A stretch of 64,000 nucleotides of DNA from Vibrio sagamiensis NBRC 104589 (GTDB taxonomy: Bacteria > Pseudomonadota > Gammaproteobacteria > Enterobacterales > Vibrionaceae): the NCBI RefSeq assembly GCF_007990935.1, contig NZ_BJXJ01000002.1, positions 1 through 64,000 of the forward strand. Direction: 5' to 3'. Positions 1 to 8,691 of the stretch are shown here, one piece after another. The translations under genes were made by a program, and so were the position numbers. The notes beneath the pieces were generated by a model, which saw only the letters and a list, made by a program, of their open reading frames with translations, was not told the DNA's origin and did no database searches. Within the stretch, counting starts at the first letter, position 1. Every line of letters begins with the position of its first letter.

Positions 1-4
1 TTCT

Positions 5-194
5 TATTTTTAAAGAGCGCACTTCGAAGAACTCTTCAAAGTGGAGGGCCATTTTAGCGATATAACTTATTGTGTCAAACACTTTTTAAGTTATTTCTTC
101 GTGGGTTAATTTCTAACTCATTGCCCTTGTTATCTCGACTATGCTGCATCGTGACAACGGAGGCGAATTATAGGGAATTCATTTAGGAACGCAA
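5..194 (-). promoter_or_regulatory. Tandem rRNA-operon promoters P1 and P2 with boxB-boxA leader
   Basis: Read on the minus strand, P1 has -35 TTGCGT (complement of 189-194), a 16-bp spacer and -10 TATAAT (167-172), followed by the GC-rich discriminator TCGCCTCC. P2 has -35 TTGACA (73-78), a 16-bp spacer and -10 TAAAAT (51-56), followed by GGCCCTCC. Just downstream is an imperfect hairpin (20-43, boxB-like) and then GCTCTTTAAAAAT (about 6-18), close to the boxA antiterminator. AT-rich DNA upstream of P1 could act as an UP element. Two promoters with GC discriminators plus boxB/boxA are the signature of an rrn operon. Its 16S gene would start beyond position 1. In E. coli an rrn operon likewise follows clpB (recalled). 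Confidence 0.85.
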
Positions 195-261
195 GTCTAT
201 TTTTGAAAAAAACTTATCCTTTTGGTTCGTTCGTATAGAAAGCCATCAAAAAATGATAAAA

Positions 262-290
262 GTTAATAAAAAAGGGGGCTAAAGCCCCCT
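262..290 (-). terminator. Rho-independent terminator of clpB
   Basis: GGGGGC (274-279) pairs with GCCCCC (284-289) around a 4-nt loop. On the minus strand it is followed by a run of T (complement of 268-273). It lies about 40 bp after the clpB stop and separates it from the rrn promoters. Confidence 0.9.
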
Positions 291-329
291 GAAATTTGAT
301 TTTATCTCACTATAACTACGTTAACACTC

Positions 330-2903
330 TTACTGGCGAGCTACGATTTGATCCTTATTAACAATCAATTGCACTTTTTTATCCGGCATAATTTGGCCAG
401 CCAAAATTGATTTTGCTAATGGGTTCTCAACATTCTGCTGAATTGCACGTTTTAGTGGACGAGCACCATATACCGGATCAAAGCCAACTTGAGAAATGAG
501 ATCAAGGGCTTTATCTGTCACTTCTAGTTGGTAACCCTTCTCTTCTAATCGTTTTGCTAAACGGTGAAGTTGTATAGAAGCAATAGCCTTTATGTGTTGC
601 TGACCCAAAGGATGGAAAACCACACTTTCATCAACACGATTCAAAAACTCAGGTCTAAAGTGTTTGCTCACCACTTCCATGACCTCATTTTTAATACCGG
701 TATAATCAAGAGTTGCAAAGTTTTCTTGAATTCTTGCCGAACCTAAGTTGGACGTCATGATAACAACAGTATTACGAAAATCGACTGTACGACCTTGTCC
801 ATCAGTCAGACGACCATCATCAAGCACTTGAAGTAAGATATTAAAAACATCTGGGTGTGCTTTCTCTACTTCGTCTAGCAAGATAACTGAATAAGGTTTG
901 CGTCGCACCGCTTCCGTTAAGTACCCGCCCTCTTCGTAACCAACATAACCTGGAGGTGCCCCAACCAACCTTGCGACAGAGTGTTTCTCCATGAACTCCG
1001 ACATGTCAATACGAACCATAGCATCTTCACTATCGAACATAAAACTCGCAAGTGTTTTACACAGTTCAGTTTTACCTACACCAGTTGGCCCTAAGAATAA
1101 GAAAGAGCCAATCGGTTTGTTGGGATCCGAGAGGCCAGCTCGACTTCTTCGTATTGCATTTGAAACCACTTCAACCGCTTCTTTTTGTCCAATCACTCGC
1201 TTATGAAGCACCTCTTCCATGCGCAGCAACTTTTCTTTCTCTGCTTCCAGCATTTTTGAAACTGGTATTCCCGTTTGTTTAGACAGGACCTCGGCAATTT
1301 CGTTATCCGTTACTTTATTTTTCAGTAACGTCATCTCTTGCATTTCTGCTTGTGTTGCAAGGTCCAATTGTTTTTCCAGTTCCGGGATACGTCCATACTG
1401 CAATTCGGACATCCTGCTCAAGTCACCAGCACGACGAGCAAACTCCATATCCATTCGGGCTTGCTCTAGCTCTGCTTTGATATGTTGAGTGCCTGAAAGA
1501 GCTGCTTTTTCTGCATTCCAGACTTCTTCAAGTTCAGCATATTCACGCTCTTTTTCATATAACTCTTCGTTGAGAGTACTTAAACGTTTTTCACTTGCTT
1601 CATCTTGTTCATTCGTCAGCGCTTGTTGTTCAATTTTAAGCTGAATGATCTTACGCTCCAGTTTATCGAGTGATTCAGGTTTAGAATCAATCTGCAAACG
1701 AATACTGGAAGCCGCTTCATCAATTAAATCAATCGCTTTATCAGGTAATTGTCGGTCAGAGACATAACGGTGTGACAAACTCGCCGCCGCAACAATAGCA
1801 GGGTCTGTAATCTCAACATGGTGATGAAGTTCATAGCGCTCCTTTAACCCACGTAGAATCGCAATGGTATCCTCCACACTTGGCTCATCGACTAGGACTT
1901 TTTGGAATCGACGCTCTAATGCTGCATCTTTCTCAATATACTGTCGGTATTCATCCAGAGTTGTCGCACCTACACAATGAAGTTCACCACGAGCTAATGC
2001 TGGTTTTAACATATTGCCCGCATCCATTGAGCCTTCGCCCTTACCAGCACCGACCATAGTGTGAAGTTCATCGATAAATAAAATGATATTACCTTCTTCT
2101 TTGGCAAGCTCATTCAAGACCGACTTCAAACGCTCTTCAAATTCGCCTCGATATTTTGCACCAGCGACCAAGGACCCCATATCTAAAGATAAAACACGTC
2201 GGCCTCTCAATCCTTCTGGCACTTCGTTATTGATAATACGCTGGGCAAGTCCTTCAACGATTGCGGTTTTCCCGACTCCAGGTTCACCAATAATAACTGG
2301 ATTGTTTTTTGTTCTTCTTTGAAGTACTTGAATTGTGCGACGGATTTCATCGTCACGCCCAATAACAGGGTCTAATTTCCCTTGCTCTGCGCGTTCTGTC
2401 AGATCAATGGTGAATTTTTCTAGCGCTTGGCGTAATTCTTCTGCATTAGGATCATTGACTTTTTGCCCTCCTCTCACTTTTTCAATCGCCTGACTCACTT
2501 TCTGTTCAGTCAGACCGATTTGTTTGAGTAACTTACCCAAAGGGCCGTGATCCTCTATAGCCGCAAGTAGAAAAACTTCAGAAGAAATATAGGAATCTTG
2601 ACGCTTTTGAGAAATCTTGTCACACAGGTTGAACAAGGTTCCCATTGAACTAGACAATTGCACGTCACCACCGATGCCACTTACTTTTGGCAAACGGTCT
2701 AAGATCTCGCTCAATTTGGAACGTAATTGAGTGACATCAACATCGAGCATGGTGAGTAACGGCCTAATTGGGCTGCCGTTTTGGTCTAGCAACGCCACCA
2801 TTAGGTGTACAGGTTCAATGTACTGATGATCGCGACCCAACGCCAAGGATTGGGCATCAGAAATAGCGATTTGGAACTTGCTTGTAAATCGGTCAAGACG
2901 CAT
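330..2903 (-). CDS. clpB: ATP-dependent disaggregase ClpB (Hsp100)
   Basis: ClpB is a cytoplasmic hexameric AAA+ chaperone that pulls polypeptides out of heat-induced aggregates together with DnaK/DnaJ/GrpE. The 857 residues match the length of E. coli ClpB. Visible in order: a Clp N-terminal repeat domain (about 1-145); a first AAA+ domain with Walker A GEPGVGKT at 206-213 and Walker B-type FIDELHT; a long charged coiled-coil middle domain (about 400-520); and a second AAA+ domain with GPTGVGKT near 605 and [12 protein letters not shown]. The start is preceded by AGGAAG. Upstream lies a heat-shock sigma-type promoter (2949-2979), so clpB can be transcribed independently of the rluD-pgeF genes before it. 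No oddities seen. Confidence 0.98.
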   Translation of the reverse strand: MRLDRFTSKFQIAISDAQSLALGRDHQYIEPVHLMVALLDQNGSPIRPLLTMLDVDVTQLRSKLSEILDRLPKVSGIGGDVQLSSSMGTLFNLCDKISQKRQDSYISSEVFLLAAIEDHGPLGKLLKQIGLTEQKVSQAIEKVRGGQKVNDPNAEELRQALEKFTIDLTERAEQGKLDPVIGRDDEIRRTIQVLQRRTKNNPVIIGEPGVGKTAIVEGLAQRIINNEVPEGLRGRRVLSLDMGSLVAGAKYRGEFEERLKSVLNELAKEEGNIILFIDELHTMVGAGKGEGSMDAGNMLKPALARGELHCVGATTLDEYRQYIEKDAALERRFQKVLVDEPSVEDTIAILRGLKERYELHHHVEITDPAIVAAASLSHRYVSDRQLPDKAIDLIDEAASSIRLQIDSKPESLDKLERKIIQLKIEQQALTNEQDEASEKRLSTLNEELYEKEREYAELEEVWNAEKAALSGTQHIKAELEQARMDMEFARRAGDLSRMSELQYGRIPELEKQLDLATQAEMQEMTLLKNKVTDNEIAEVLSKQTGIPVSKMLEAEKEKLLRMEEVLHKRVIGQKEAVEVVSNAIRRSRAGLSDPNKPIGSFLFLGPTGVGKTELCKTLASFMFDSEDAMVRIDMSEFMEKHSVARLVGAPPGYVGYEEGGYLTEAVRRKPYSVILLDEVEKAHPDVFNILLQVLDDGRLTDGQGRTVDFRNTVVIMTSNLGSARIQENFATLDYTGIKNEVMEVVSKHFRPEFLNRVDESVVFHPLGQQHIKAIASIQLHRLAKRLEEKGYQLEVTDKALDLISQVGFDPVYGARPLKRAIQQNVENPLAKSILAGQIMPDKKVQLIVNKDQIVARQ

Positions 2904-2948
2904 ATCTTTCTTCCTAAGATCAACTAAAGAAATGTTTAGATAGCTAGA

Positions 2949-2979
2949 AAGATGGATACTCTCTTAGGAAATTTCAAGG
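2949..2979 (-). promoter_or_regulatory. Probable sigma-32 (RpoH) promoter of clpB
   Basis: On the minus strand CTTGAA (complement of 2973-2978) is followed after 17 bp by CCATCT (2950-2955), within TATCCATCT. This resembles the heat-shock consensus CTTGAA / CCCCATNT. It lies about 50 bp before the clpB start. clpB is a classical RpoH target in E. coli. Confidence 0.7.
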
Positions 2980-3052
2980 AATAAGGGTAATTAAGTCACT
3001 GGAGAGGAAATACAAAGCGAGTATAGATAAATATTAAAAATATCAATAAAGT

Positions 3053-3787
3053 CTAATTGTTCATATCCAACCAAATAAATGTCGCTTGCCGCCCTGTTAC
3101 ACCATCACGACGATAGGAATAAAAATCATTTTGCTGCTGGAAAGTGCATAAATCAGAACTATAAACTTGAGTAACTCCCATTTTTTGCAAACGTTGAGAG
3201 GCTAATAATGACATATCGGCTAACCATTTCCCTTTTTCCTGACGAGGAGTAAATGCTTGTAAAGCCTCTGGGTCATATTCAGAAAAAGCTTGTAAAACAT
3301 CTTCACCGACTTCAAATGCCTCAGCGCTAATCGCAGGACCAAGCCAAGCCATAACATCACCAGAAAATAATTCTAAAGCGTTTTCAACAATACCATTTGC
3401 TAAGCCTCGCCATCCTGCATGGACCGCCGCCACTTGCGTGCCTGATGTGTTCGTCAAAAGTACTGGCAAGCAGTCTGCCGTCATAGCACTGCATACTACA
3501 TGATTTGTCGCAGTAAAGACTCCGTCAGCATTCAGCACCTGTGTGGTTGGTGCGCTCACTTGAACGACGTCCGTTGAATGAGTTTGGTTCAGCCAGACTG
3601 GCGCATTCGGCATTTTTGCTTGTTGCGCCAACCAATCACGATTCTTCTCTACGAGTAACGCATCATCTCCAACATGCATGCCAAGATTTAACCCATGATA
3701 GGCTTCGGTCGAAAAACCACCTATTCTCGTTGAAGCAAACGCTCGAACGTGTTTAGGAGCTGGCCAGTTAGGAATGAGCATTTTCAT
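3053..3787 (-). CDS. pgeF: Peptidoglycan editing factor / multicopper-like purine nucleoside phosphorylase (PgeF, YfiH)
   Basis: DUF152/YfiH family, 244 residues (E. coli YfiH 243). The family has been described as a polyphenol oxidase, as a purine nucleoside phosphorylase, and in E. coli as a factor preventing misincorporation of L-Ser into peptidoglycan stems. The metal-site residues are visible: His in LNQTHSTDV, Cys in MTADCLPVLL and His in AVHAGWRGL. The gene follows rluD with a one-base gap, so the two are co-transcribed; clpB follows after 149 bp with its own promoter. The start is the ATG that encodes MKML. The physiological substrate is not settled by sequence. Confidence 0.9.
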   Translation of the reverse strand: MKMLIPNWPAPKHVRAFASTRIGGFSTEAYHGLNLGMHVGDDALLVEKNRDWLAQQAKMPNAPVWLNQTHSTDVVQVSAPTTQVLNADGVFTATNHVVCSAMTADCLPVLLTNTSGTQVAAVHAGWRGLANGIVENALELFSGDVMAWLGPAISAEAFEVGEDVLQAFSEYDPEALQAFTPRQEKGKWLADMSLLASQRLQKMGVTQVYSSDLCTFQQQNDFYSYRRDGVTGRQATFIWLDMNN

Positions 3788-3788
3788 A

Positions 3789-4766
3789 TTAGAACTCGTC
3801 AGGTAAACCGTATTCTTCAGTATCCTTACGCAGCATTTCTGTCATCTCTACCATATCGTCAGGCACTGGAGCATGGAACTCCAGCTCTTCTCCTGTAACA
3901 GGGTGTTCAAAACGTAACATAACAGCATGTAACGCTTGACGATCAAAGCCACGAATCATTGCCGTCAGTTCTTCTGATGCACCTGTTGGAATGCGAGCAC
4001 GACCACCATAAGCCGTATCACCTAAGAGCGGATGTTGCAGGTAAGACATATGGACACGGATTTGGTGAGTCCTACCGGTTTCTAAGCGCAGACGAATACG
4101 TGTATGTTCACGGAAATGTTCCGCTACACGATAATGCGTTACCGCAGGTTTCCCCATTGGGCTGACAGCCATTAGAGTACGTTTGGTTGAGTGACGACCA
4201 ATAGGTTGCTCAACTTTACCGCCAGCGGTCATTCTGCCGATAGCGATGGCTTCATATTCACGAGTAATATTTCGTTTTTGTAACGCACGAACTAATCGAG
4301 TTTGAGCTGGGACAGTTTTTGCAACGACCATCAGGCCTGTCGTGTCTTTATCAAGACGATGTACAATGCCTGCACGAGGAACTTCTGCGATATCAGGGTA
4401 ATGATGCAATAATGCATTGAGAACCGTACCATCTGGAGTACCTGCTCCCGGATGGACCACAAAACCTCGAGGTTTATTAATAACAATAATGTCTTCATCT
4501 TCGTAGACAATATCGAGCGGGATGTCTTGTGCTTCCCAACGCTCTTCATCTTCTAATTCGGCTTGTAGGATGATCTCCTCTCCGCCCATAACTTTAATGC
4601 GAGGTTTGGTGATCACTTCCCCATTTACCTGGACTTTCCCTTCAAGCAACCACTCTTTGAGGCGCGAGCGAGAAAAGTCAGCGAATAATTCTGCGATAGC
4701 TTGGTCTAAACGTTGACCAAGTTGGCTATCTTTTACGGTATTAGTTAAAACAATCTGCTGAGCCAT
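3789..4766 (-). CDS. rluD: 23S rRNA pseudouridine(1911/1915/1917) synthase RluD
   Basis: RluD converts three uridines of helix 69 of 23S rRNA to pseudouridine, late in 50S assembly. The 325 residues match E. coli RluD (326). An S4 RNA-binding domain lies at the N terminus (about 15-75, SRLKEWLLEGKVQVNG). The RluA/RluD catalytic domain follows, with HRLDKDTTGL holding the catalytic Asp and RLETGRTHQIRVH further on. The divergent gene is bamD, with 137 bp between, the same arrangement as E. coli yfiO-rluD (recalled). The downstream gene is pgeF, one base away. Confidence 0.97.
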   Translation of the reverse strand: MAQQIVLTNTVKDSQLGQRLDQAIAELFADFSRSRLKEWLLEGKVQVNGEVITKPRIKVMGGEEIILQAELEDEERWEAQDIPLDIVYEDEDIIVINKPRGFVVHPGAGTPDGTVLNALLHHYPDIAEVPRAGIVHRLDKDTTGLMVVAKTVPAQTRLVRALQKRNITREYEAIAIGRMTAGGKVEQPIGRHSTKRTLMAVSPMGKPAVTHYRVAEHFREHTRIRLRLETGRTHQIRVHMSYLQHPLLGDTAYGGRARIPTGASEELTAMIRGFDRQALHAVMLRFEHPVTGEELEFHAPVPDDMVEMTEMLRKDTEEYGLPDEF

Positions 4767-4903
4767 ATCGAACTTTTTTAAAAACTGTGAGACTAATGCT
4801 CACGACTGTGGAAAAATAGACAATTACCATCATTGTATCTGTTACTGGAAAGAAAGTAACGGCAGCTTAAGAAATATTTAAACTCAAGGAACAGACACCT
4901 GAT

Positions 4904-5632
4904 ATGAAACATCAGACTTTAATAGGCCTTTTGGCGGTATCCCTTCTGTTTGGTTGTACAAGCAAAAAAGAAATCGTTCCTGATGTACCGCCTTCTGAAC
5001 TTTACTCAGATGCTCAAACGTCTCTTCAAAGTGGTAACTGGCTTTCCGCAATTGAAAAGTTAGAGGCTTTAGACTCTCGTTACCCATTTGGTGCTTACTC
5101 AGAGCAAGTACAACTTGATTTGATTTATGCATACTACAAAAATGACGATCTTGCTCTCGCTCTTGCGTCTATTTCTCGCTTTATGCGTTTAAACCCAACT
5201 CACGATAAAATGGATTGGGTACTCTATATGCGCGGGTTAACCAATATGGCACAAGATCGTAACTTTATGCATGATCTCCTTAACATAGACAGAAGTGATC
5301 GCGACCCTGAACCTGTAAAGAGAGCATTTGACGACTTTAAAAAGCTTCTTAAACGTTACCCAAATAGCCCCTATGCAGAAGATTCCAAAAAGCGTCTTGT
5401 GGCATTGAAGAATCGCCTCGCAAACTATGATCTCGCAACGGCTGATTTTTATTTACGTCGAGAAGCTTGGATCGCAGCGATAAATCGAGCGCAAGAATTA
5501 CAAAAAGCTTTTCCGGATACTGAAGCGGCGAGAAAATCTCTACTGATTCAACTTGAAGCCTACCAACAACTTAAACTTGATGACGCGATTGCCAGAACAC
5601 AAGAATTAATCAAACTCAATCCTACACAGTAA
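4904..5632 (+). CDS. bamD: Outer membrane assembly lipoprotein BamD (ComL/YfiO)
   Basis: BamD is an essential lipoprotein of the BAM complex, which folds beta-barrel proteins into the outer membrane; it contacts BamA and substrate C-terminal signals. The 242 residues begin with a lipoprotein signal: LLAVSLLFGC gives the lipidated Cys at about residue 18, followed by Thr/Ser, compatible with outer membrane sorting. The rest is TPR-like helical repeats, including ALDSRYPFGAYSEQ and FKKLLKRYPNSPYAEDS, typical of YfiO/ComL. It is a single-gene unit with a strong terminator. Confidence 0.96.
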   Translation: MKHQTLIGLLAVSLLFGCTSKKEIVPDVPPSELYSDAQTSLQSGNWLSAIEKLEALDSRYPFGAYSEQVQLDLIYAYYKNDDLALALASISRFMRLNPTHDKMDWVLYMRGLTNMAQDRNFMHDLLNIDRSDRDPEPVKRAFDDFKKLLKRYPNSPYAEDSKKRLVALKNRLANYDLATADFYLRREAWIAAINRAQELQKAFPDTEAARKSLLIQLEAYQQLKLDDAIARTQELIKLNPTQ

Positions 5633-5655
5633 ATAGTAAACGTAATGATTATCAC

Positions 5656-5688
5656 ACCGCCATATGCTTAGAATATGGCGGTCTTTTT
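5656..5688 (+). terminator. Rho-independent terminator of bamD
   Basis: ACCGCCATAT (5656-5665) pairs perfectly with ATATGGCGGT (5673-5682), followed by CTTTTT. Confidence 0.92.
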
Positions 5689-6159
5689 CATTTAGTTTTT
5701 ATTTATCTTCCTCTAATATCTCTAATTAAATAGCTAAAGCTCTGTGTCTTTTCGTTTATTAACTTCAAGGAAAACCAAGAAAGTATCTCATTAGCAGCAA
5801 AGCGTGATTTTTATATTGAGAGATATTCGATAAGATTCAGGAATCCTGGACGTAAAATGAGTGATATGAGGTTAATCATAATCACAATATTGATGTGGCC
5901 ACATTTTAACCAAAACAAATAACTGGCCGTCACAAAGCACTGAAACAGTTTTATTTTTCAGTTAATTACCCTTCAAGATTTAATGATTTGGTATCTGATA
6001 ACAAGCAATTTCTAAATAATTTTCCAAGGTTCTTGAATGAGATCACATTCATTTGTTGTCTTTAGACACAGCACCAAATATGTGACTTAGATCATAAAAA
6101 AATATCTTCAAAACGCTAACCTGAACCTATCCATGAGGGATGTAACAGAGGAAAGGCTT
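5689..6159 (+). promoter_or_regulatory. raiA upstream region with two CRP-like sites
   Basis: This 470-bp AT-rich spacer carries no convincing gene. TGTGACTTAGATCATA (6081-6096) matches the CRP palindrome TGTGA-N6-TCACA at 9 of 10 positions. A weaker CTTGAATGAGATCACA (6032-6047) lies 49 bp upstream. E. coli raiA is cAMP-CRP dependent (recalled), so the better site is a plausible activator. No clear -10/-35 could be fixed. Confidence 0.5.
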
Positions 6160-6489
6160 ATGACAATGAACATCACTGGTAAAAACATCGAAATTACCTC
6201 TGCAATCCGTGAGCACATTGAGAGCAAGTTTAAAAAACTAGAAAAATGGCAGATAGACATCATTAGCTGCCAAGCTACATTTAGTGAAGAACCTAACAAA
6301 CAAATGAAGTTTGAGGCAATTCTCAATGTCCCTAAAGGTCAGCTTGTTGCCTCCGCCACTCACGATGATTTATACGTTGCAATCAATGAAGTTGAACACA
6401 AATTAGCTAGACAACTGAACAAGCTGGCTCATAAATCTGAAGAATCACGTCGTGTTACTCGACACGAACTAGTGGAAGAAGAAGAGTAG
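6160..6489 (+). CDS. raiA: Ribosome-associated inhibitor / hibernation factor RaiA (HPF family)
   Basis: RaiA binds the 30S decoding channel in stationary phase or cold shock, blocks tRNA binding and stabilises idle 70S ribosomes. The family fold (beta-alpha-beta-beta-beta-alpha) is seen in MNITGKNIEITSAIREHIES, then the conserved basic helix ending AINEVEHKLARQLNKLAHK. There is a short acidic tail (HELVEEEE), as in short-form HPF/YfiA proteins. ATG at 6160 is chosen over 6133 because GAGGAAAGG sits at the right distance before it and the protein then starts MTMNITGKN. It is monocistronic between the CRP-like sites and a terminator, just upstream of pheL-pheA as in E. coli. Confidence 0.94.
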   Translation: MTMNITGKNIEITSAIREHIESKFKKLEKWQIDIISCQATFSEEPNKQMKFEAILNVPKGQLVASATHDDLYVAINEVEHKLARQLNKLAHKSEESRRVTRHELVEEEE

Positions 6490-6507
6490 AGTAAACATTC
6501 TTTACTG

Positions 6508-6533
6508 ATAGCGCCAATTGGCGCTATTTTTTT
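6508..6533 (+). terminator. Rho-independent terminator of raiA
   Basis: ATAGCGCCAATTGGCGCTAT (6508-6527) forms a hairpin of two perfect 10-nt arms with little or no loop, followed by six further T. Confidence 0.88.
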
Positions 6534-6535
6534 GC

Positions 6536-6564
6536 TTGACGCTCCCCCTTTGCTTGCTTATTGT
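6536..6564 (+). promoter_or_regulatory. Candidate promoter of pheL-pheA
   Basis: TTGACG (6536-6541), a 17-bp spacer and TATTGT (6559-6564) would start RNA about 25 nt before pheL. The -10 is only fair. Confidence 0.5.
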
Positions 6565-6594
6565 TGTGCGATATTCATAAATTAAGCAATATAA

Positions 6595-6642
6595 ATGCAA
6601 ATTATTCACCTGTTTCTTTTTGGCTTATTTATCTTCTCATAG
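6595..6642 (+). CDS. pheL: Phenylalanine operon leader peptide PheL
   Basis: A 15-codon frame reading MQIIHLFLFGLFIFS, with four Phe codons in the last nine residues. It lies between the candidate pheA promoter and a strong hairpin-T-run (6685-6709) in front of pheA. This is the layout of a transcription attenuator: when charged tRNA-Phe is scarce the ribosome stalls in the Phe codons and the downstream terminator does not form. Start and stop are read directly; function is inferred from position and composition. Confidence 0.88.
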   Translation: MQIIHLFLFGLFIFS

Positions 6643-6684
6643 CAGGAGAGGCCGACTCGTTTGTAAAAAGTCAGAAACAAACAG

Positions 6685-6709
6685 AAAGCCTCCCAAATGG
6701 GGGGCTTTT
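6685..6709 (+). terminator. pheA attenuator (terminator hairpin)
   Basis: AAAGCCTCCC (6685-6694) pairs with GGGGGGCTTT (6700-6709), allowing one G-T pair; T run 6706-6710. It ends 17 bp before the pheA ATG. The G/A-rich stretch after the leader stop (about 6644-6653) could pair with the left arm as an antiterminator. Confidence 0.85.
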
Positions 6710-6726
6710 TCATAAGGAAAGCATTG

Positions 6727-7908
6727 ATGACTGAACAACTTATTTCACTCGATGATATTCGTTTACGTTTAAATGAACTCGACGACCAGTTACTCCAATT
6801 ATTATCTGAGCGACGCCAGCTCAGTATCCAAGTTGCCAAAAGCAAAGTAAAAACGGCAAAGCCTGTTCGAGATGCCGCTCGAGAGCAGCAACTGCTTGTT
6901 AAACTGATCAATAATGGCAAGGATAAATATCAGCTGGATGCACAATATATTACCAAGTTGTTTCACACTATCATTGAAGACTCGGTTCTGCTGCAACAAA
7001 GCTACTTACAAAACTTGGCCAATCCAACGCAAAGTCGCAAGCCGATTGCTCGCGTTGCCTTCTTAGGTTCTAAAGGTTCCTATTCACACCTTGCAAGTCG
7101 TGAGTACTTCAGTAGAAAGAATACTGAGTTAATTGAACTTAATTGTGAACATTTCAGGGAAGTGACCCAAACAGTAGAGTCCGGTCATGCCGACTATGGT
7201 GTCCTACCGATAGAAAATACCAGCTCAGGTTCCATCAATGAAGTCTACGACCTACTGCAGCACACAACCCTCTACATTGTTGGAGAGTTAACTCAGCCGA
7301 TCGAACACTGTTTAGTCGCTACCAGTGATATTCGCCTTGAACAAATCAAAACGCTTTATTCCCACCCACAACCTCATCAACAATGCAGTGAATTCCTCAG
7401 CCGGTTCAAAGGTGTCAAGCTTGAGTCCTGCGTGAGTACTGCTGATGCAATGCAAAAAGTACAGCAGCTCAATCGCGATGACGTCGCTGCTATCGGTAAT
7501 GCGTGCAGTGGTAAGTTGTATGGCCTTCAAGCAATTCAAGGCAATATCGCAAATCAGACCGAAAACCATACACGTTTTATTGTTGTCGCTCGTAAGCCGG
7601 TTGAAGTTTGTACGCAGATCCCAGCAAAAACAACGCTCATTATGTCAACGTCTCAAGAAGCGGGCTCTTTAGTACAAACTCTTTTGGTGCTTCAACAATA
7701 CGGTATCAATATGACCAAGCTTGAGTCTCGTCCAATCATGGGCAACCCTTGGGAGGAAATGTTCTACGTCGATTTAGAAGCGCATATTGACTCAACGGAG
7801 ATGCAACAATCACTCCAAGCGCTCACTAAAATCACTAAACACCTGAAAGTGCTAGGTTGTTATCCAAGTGAAAATGTAAAACCGACTCAAGTAAAATTAA
7901 GCAATTAG
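6727..7908 (+). CDS. pheA: Bifunctional chorismate mutase / prephenate dehydratase PheA
   Basis: PheA converts chorismate to prephenate and then to phenylpyruvate, the committed steps of phenylalanine synthesis. The 393 residues contain an AroQ chorismate mutase domain (about 1-95: DIRLRLNELDDQLLQLLSERRQLSIQVAKSK). A prephenate dehydratase domain follows (about 105-285), with FLGSKGSYSHLASREYF, the ENTSSGSI substrate motif and ENHTRFIVV. Last comes a C-terminal ACT domain (from about 300, ESRPIMGNPWEEMFYVDLE) that binds Phe for feedback inhibition. ATG 6727 is preferred to 6697: the latter lies inside the attenuator hairpin, whereas AAGGAAA precedes 6727. Expression is expected to be attenuated through pheL. 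Confidence 0.97.
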   Translation: MTEQLISLDDIRLRLNELDDQLLQLLSERRQLSIQVAKSKVKTAKPVRDAAREQQLLVKLINNGKDKYQLDAQYITKLFHTIIEDSVLLQQSYLQNLANPTQSRKPIARVAFLGSKGSYSHLASREYFSRKNTELIELNCEHFREVTQTVESGHADYGVLPIENTSSGSINEVYDLLQHTTLYIVGELTQPIEHCLVATSDIRLEQIKTLYSHPQPHQQCSEFLSRFKGVKLESCVSTADAMQKVQQLNRDDVAAIGNACSGKLYGLQAIQGNIANQTENHTRFIVVARKPVEVCTQIPAKTTLIMSTSQEAGSLVQTLLVLQQYGINMTKLESRPIMGNPWEEMFYVDLEAHIDSTEMQQSLQALTKITKHLKVLGCYPSENVKPTQVKLSN

Positions 7909-7929
7909 ACATCAGCGAGCGAAAAGATC

Positions 7930-8490
7930 ATGGCAAACCAAAAAGTGGTTATTGCTTCTCTCAACCCGGCAAAAATACATGCGGTGAGAAGCGCATTTCA
8001 ATCGGCTTTCCCTCACGAAACGTTTGAGTTTGTCGGTGTGAGTGTACCAAGTGGCGTGGATGATCAACCCATGTCGAATGAAGAGACACACCGAGGGGCA
8101 CTTAATCGAGTGTCCAATGCTAAAACGGAGATCACTGATGGTAACTTTTATGTTGGCTTAGAAGCTGGAATTGAAGGCTCTGTTACCTTTGCTTGGATGG
8201 TGATTGAATCAGATACACATCGAGGTGAATCTCGTTCAGCAAGCTTGATGTTGCCACCTGAGGTTCTAGAAAAGCTTCCCTATGCAAACGAACTTGGCGA
8301 TGTGATGGATGATGTCTTCGGTACAGACAACATTAAACAGAAAGGCGGTGCCATCGGTATTTTAACCCAAAATCAGCTCACACGAAGCTCGGTTTATCAC
8401 CAAGCACTTATTTTGGCATTAATCCCTTTTACTAACTCTGACCATTTCCCAAGCAACCTACTGGGCAACACTACTGAAAAACGCTCTTAA
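7930..8490 (+). CDS. yjjX: Inosine/xanthosine triphosphatase (YjjX family)
   Basis: YjjX-family house-cleaning NTPase, which hydrolyses ITP and XTP and so keeps deaminated purines out of nucleic acids. The 186 residues begin with the family motif VVIASLNPAKIHAVRSAF, followed by VPSGVDDQPMSNEETHRGA and the G-rich FYVGLEAGIEG. The C terminus carries KGGAIGILTQNQLTRSSVYHQAL. It starts 21 bp after the pheA stop and is probably co-transcribed with it. In E. coli yjjX lies beside trpR, and here too trpR is the next gene, convergent. Confidence 0.92.
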   Translation: MANQKVVIASLNPAKIHAVRSAFQSAFPHETFEFVGVSVPSGVDDQPMSNEETHRGALNRVSNAKTEITDGNFYVGLEAGIEGSVTFAWMVIESDTHRGESRSASLMLPPEVLEKLPYANELGDVMDDVFGTDNIKQKGGAIGILTQNQLTRSSVYHQALILALIPFTNSDHFPSNLLGNTTEKRS

Positions 8491-8606
8491 ACGGCTTTCT
8501 CCTTCAGAGTGAAGTTTATATTTTAAAACAAGCTCTTGGAACGTAATAGTGAGGGGTGAAGCGTAGAGATTGAAGGTTAGAGATAATAAATTTAAAAACC
8601 ACAAAA

Positions 8607-8643
8607 ATGAGAGTTAAAACCGCAGATCAGCTTTAACTCTCAT
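8607..8643 (-). terminator. Rho-independent terminator of slt-trpR
   Basis: ATGAGAGTTAAA (8607-8618) and TTTAACTCTCAT (8632-8643) form a 12-bp perfect stem. On the minus strand it is followed by TTTTTG. It lies 48 bp after the trpR stop. Confidence 0.82.
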
Positions 8644-8691
8644 CGTTCAAGTACGTTTGCTGTGATGCCTAATCGCTATCACACTTAATCG

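Noticed and set aside
5638-5656. Fur-like box GTAATGATTATCAC
   Set aside because: It lies after the bamD stop and before its terminator, with only one good half; not a promoter position.
6697-6726. Longer N terminus for PheA (from 6697)
   Set aside because: That ATG lies in the attenuator hairpin; 6727 has its own ribosome site and gives the conserved N terminus.
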